A DNA stretch of 15,412 bases, from the NCBI GenBank assembly GCA_020633625.1, contig JACKDJ010000053.1, positions 1 through 15,412 of the forward strand. The letters are read 5' to 3'. Below are positions 13,041 through 15,412 of the stretch, piece after piece. This stretch comes from Myxococcales bacterium (GTDB lineage Bacteria; Myxococcota_A; Bradymonadia; REDH01). The translations under genes and the position numbers were made by a program. A model generated the notes under the pieces. That model had not been told where the DNA came from, did no database searches, and worked only from the letters and a program-made list of their open reading frames with translations. Numbering within the stretch: position 1 is the first letter of the stretch; the number at the start of each line of letters is the position of its first letter.

Positions 13041-14659
13041 TGCCGCTGATACCGATGCGTCACCGACGCAGAGCCTCCAGCTCTGACCCGGACGGTCTCG
13101 CTCTGCTCTTGGTCCATGTAGCGGCTCGTGACGGTGTGGAGACCGGGCCGGACGGGGCGCGCGACGACCGGCGCGGTCCCGATGTGCGAGCCGTCGACGT
13201 ACACGGACCCGTACGGCTCGACATTGACCGACAGGGTCGCGGTTGTCACGTCAGTCGCGGATGGCGTCGTCGAACCCCGCGCCGGCGATCGATCCGACTG
13301 CGAGGGCTCGGCAGGTGCCTCGACCGGAGCCGCAGCGGCGGGCGTCGGCGTCCTCGGCTTCGCGCCGCCCTCGCGTAGCGGCGCCAGCGGGTCGTCGAAC
13401 GGCGCCGAACCCGCCTCAACATCTGGCTGGGCCTGCGCCGGCGCGGCCGCCTCGACCCGTCCTGGGGCCCGGCCGGGAGGCGAGTCAAGGCTCGCGGCCG
13501 CAGGATCGCTGGAAGCGAGCGGGCTCGGCGAGCCGACGGCCGGTCTGTCCGCGTCGACCTGGGTCGGGACCGTCCGTCCGCCAATCCCCCACGCGCCGCC
13601 GAACGCTGCGAGGGTGAGCGCAGCCGCGAGCACTACGAGTCTGGGTTTGGGTCGGCTCAGCCAAGGTACTGGAGCGGATCCAGGCGGCGACGCAACGTCC
13701 GTCCCCACCGGCGGCGGCCGGGGCGACTCGACCAGCTCGGCGGGAGCGGCCTCCAGCGCGGTTCGGCGCGGCTCTACCGTGAGCGCCGCGCCCGCGTCGC
13801 GCGGGGTCGGCGCCGCGTCGACTGCCGTAGCAAGAGCATCGATCCACGCGACGACGGCGCGAGCGTCCGGCCGCAGCTCGGGGTCGCGCGTCAGCATCGC
13901 GCCCACCAGCGCGGCGACCTCGCGTGGGATCTCGGCGGGGAGGGGAGCGGCGTGCCCGTCGACCCGGGCGAAGACGGTCTCCGTGGCCGTACGCCCAACG
14001 AACGGCCGCGCCCCCGCGAGCAGCTCGTACAGAACGACGCCGAGCGAGAACACATCGGCCTGCCCGTCGAGTGGCGCGCCAGTGACACACTCCGGGCTCA
14101 TGTAGGCGGGCGTGCCGATCATCACCGAGGAGCGGGTGACGTCGACGTCGAGCCCGTCGCTCGACTCGGCGGCGTCGAACACCTTGACCAGTCCGAAGTC
14201 GATCACGACCGGTTCGGGCGGGGACTTGTCCTCGCGGAGGATGATGTTCGCCGGCTTCAGGTCGCGGTGAACCAAGCCGAGTGCGTGCGCCTCTGCGAGC
14301 GCATCCGCGATGCCTCGGGCGATCGCGAGCGCATCGTCGACGCCAACCCGCTCGCCGTTGGCGAGGCGCGACTTGAGTGTCTCTCCCGCCACGAACTCCA
14401 TGGCGAGGAACAGCTCGTCGCCGTCGGTCCCAAAGTCAATCACGCGGACCGCGTTCGGGTGCGACAGTCGGCTCGTGAGTCGGGCCTCGCGCTCGAACCG
14501 CGCGATCACGTCGAAGCGGTCTGCGAGGCTGGGGTGAAGGACCTTGATCGCCACCACTCGGTCGACGCTGAGCTGAACGGCGCGGTAGACGGCGCCGTAC
14601 CCGCCACGTCCGATCGCCTCGAGTAGCGCGAACCGTCCCGCGAGCACTCTCACCGTCAT
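13037..14659 (-). CDS. PEGA-domain transmembrane Ser/Thr protein kinase
   Basis: A 540-aa bacterial Hanks-type kinase. Catalytic motifs are complete: glycine loop GRGGYGAVY (18-26), Lys39 in VAIKVL, HRDLKPAN (131-138), DFG (154-156) and SPE in GTPAYMSPE (182-190). An activation-loop-rich segment precedes SPE. After the domain (ending about 280) come a Pro/Ala-rich linker, one membrane helix (about 341-360), a second low-complexity linker and a C-terminal PEGA domain (about 473-540; NVEPYGSVYVDGSHIGTAP), which would be outside the cytoplasm. ATG 14659 is chosen: GGAG lies 6 bases upstream and family similarity starts here; an in-frame ATG at 14725 would overlap the preceding gene. It is 13 bases after the transglutaminase gene and overlaps the TPR gene, so it is a likely three-gene operon. 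It probably signals from the envelope; the stimulus is unknown. Confidence 0.94.
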   Translation of the reverse strand: MTVRVLAGRFALLEAIGRGGYGAVYRAVQLSVDRVVAIKVLHPSLADRFDVIARFEREARLTSRLSHPNAVRVIDFGTDGDELFLAMEFVAGETLKSRLANGERVGVDDALAIARGIADALAEAHALGLVHRDLKPANIILREDKSPPEPVVIDFGLVKVFDAAESSDGLDVDVTRSSVMIGTPAYMSPECVTGAPLDGQADVFSLGVVLYELLAGARPFVGRTATETVFARVDGHAAPLPAEIPREVAALVGAMLTRDPELRPDARAVVAWIDALATAVDAAPTPRDAGAALTVEPRRTALEAAPAELVESPRPPPVGTDVASPPGSAPVPWLSRPKPRLVVLAAALTLAAFGGAWGIGGRTVPTQVDADRPAVGSPSPLASSDPAAASLDSPPGRAPGRVEAAAPAQAQPDVEAGSAPFDDPLAPLREGGAKPRTPTPAAAAPVEAPAEPSQSDRSPARGSTTPSATDVTTATLSVNVEPYGSVYVDGSHIGTAPVVARPVRPGLHTVTSRYMDQEQSETVRVRAGGSASVTHRYQRQ

Positions 14660-14672
14660 CGGCGACTCCGCC

Positions 14673-15412
14673 TCACTCTGCCTCCACCGCGGCCACCTCG
14701 TCGTCGCCCTCGTAGCGGACCCCAAACGTCCAGCGACCCGGTGCCAAGCTGGGCGGGACCAACACGTCGCCGCCGGCGACTCCAGCGGAGTCGGTGGTCA
14801 GGCTCCCGATGAAGACTCGCATTGAGTCATCGGCGCCCGTGGGCTGAGCGTACACTGAGACTGATCGGCCCGCTGCCGGCGTCCCCGCCGCCGTAGAGAG
14901 CGTCGCGTCGACGCGCAGCATCGAGCCGCGCGTGAGCGGGCCCGAGCCGCGGCCCCGAAGAGTCACGGTAAGCGCGCCCGGTGCGACCTCTTGGTCGCTC
15001 GCGGGCGGGGAGGTTGGGAGCTCCGAATCCGCCCGCGCCGACGTCGCGGACGGGGTCGGGTCGCCGCTGGTCGGCGCTCCGGGCGCAGCTCGGCCACCCG
15101 TTCCCGCAGCCCCGGCGCCTCCGTCGGCCCCGCCGTGCGCCGTGGCATCGCCCCCCGTCGCGTCGCCACCGCCGGCGTTGGCGACGGCGTCGTCGGACGC
15201 CGCGGAGTCGCCGATCGTCTCGAAGCCTTCGCTGTCGCCACCGAGGTCGATGCGTCGCCACAGCCCGTCACTCAGCCGCACCTCGACGAACGCGTGGGCC
15301 TCGTTGGCGACATACCGCGCGTCGACGCCCAGACCCTGGGCCGTTACGACGAACGCGAAGGCGCGGTGCCGGCAGACTCCACGCTGCGAGATCGCGATCT
15401 GCTCGAACGCGT
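14673..15412 (-). CDS. transglutaminase-domain protein (N-terminus beyond window)
   Basis: The frame is open from the window's right edge to the stop at 14673 (245 visible residues), so the N-terminus is missing. At its start the visible sequence shows a transglutaminase-like triad: Cys13 (GVCRHRAFAF), His39 (EAHAFVEV) and Asp55 (RRIDLGG), with normal spacing. A Gly/Ala/Asp-rich linker of about 90 residues follows (SGDPTPSATSARAD, for example). The C-terminal 85 residues look like a beta-sandwich with TVTLRGRG, RVDATLS, SVSVYAQPTG and WTFGVRYEGDDE. This suggests an extracytoplasmic cysteine protease or transglutaminase with an Ig-like tail; which one cannot be told. It precedes the PEGA kinase by 13 bases, so it is likely co-transcribed. 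The presence of a signal peptide or membrane helices upstream cannot be judged. Confidence 0.85.
   Translation of the reverse strand, partial: AFEQIAISQRGVCRHRAFAFVVTAQGLGVDARYVANEAHAFVEVRLSDGLWRRIDLGGDSEGFETIGDSAASDDAVANAGGGDATGGDATAHGGADGGAGAAGTGGRAAPGAPTSGDPTPSATSARADSELPTSPPASDQEVAPGALTVTLRGRGSGPLTRGSMLRVDATLSTAAGTPAAGRSVSVYAQPTGADDSMRVFIGSLTTDSAGVAGGDVLVPPSLAPGRWTFGVRYEGDDEVAAVEAE

Noticed and set aside
1..15412. tRNA, rRNA, insertion sequence or phage genes
   Set aside because: No tRNA-like cloverleaf, transposase, integrase or terminal inverted repeats were recognised by eye on either strand.

Overview
The window is very GC-rich with dense, long minus-strand genes. Its gene repertoire is typical of a myxobacterium-like Myxococcota (former Deltaproteobacteria): a PEGA-tailed Ser/Thr protein kinase, a large TPR protein, an MJ0042-type zinc-ribbon membrane protein, Asp-rich lipoproteins, and a VWA/thrombospondin-3-repeat lipoprotein. 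The assignment rests on gene types and composition only; a Sandaracinus/Polyangium-like genus is a guess.

Layout. (1) 1-1700, minus: C-terminally truncated lipoprotein with calcium-binding TSP3 repeats and a VWA domain. (2) 1963-7866: a compact RiPP (ribosomally made, post-translationally modified peptide) locus. A 53-aa precursor (3688-3849, minus) is followed by an ABC exporter pair, ATPase then permease. Divergently on plus lie a nucleotidyltransferase and an HPr-kinase-like protein, overlapping by ATGA. Facing them on minus is a tightly overlapped set: radical SAM/SPASM enzyme, transglutaminase-like leader protease (lasso B2 type) and PqqD/RRE protein (lasso B1 type). (3) 8010-9416, minus: TolB-like beta-propeller lipoprotein with an Asp-rich linker, with a hairpin just downstream of it. 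(4) 9531-10937, minus: zinc-ribbon/single-TM protein. (5) 11067-15412, minus: transglutaminase-domain protein (N-terminally truncated), PEGA Ser/Thr kinase, and TPR protein, closely packed as a probable operon.

The main discovery candidate is region 2. The precursor leader matches the lasso-peptide leader pattern (Y, P, V, V and T at the canonical spacing), and the B1 and B2 partners are present. However, no asparagine-synthetase-like lasso cyclase is encoded in the window. The predicted core (FSGGGTSLVGAPVP) has no Asp or Glu to close a lasso ring and no Cys for a thioether. A radical SAM enzyme, an HPrK-like kinase and a nucleotidyltransferase sit beside it instead. Inferred model: the RRE protein presents the leader, the B2 protease removes it, the radical SAM enzyme and the kinase/nucleotidyltransferase pair tailor the Gly/Ser/Thr-rich core, and the ABC pair exports the product. 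The chemistry is not predictable from sequence, and the locus may represent a lasso-like but non-lasso RiPP class.

Regulatory calls (promoters, hairpins) come from reading the sequence by eye and are low confidence. Most other long ORFs are antisense shadows of these genes caused by high GC content.
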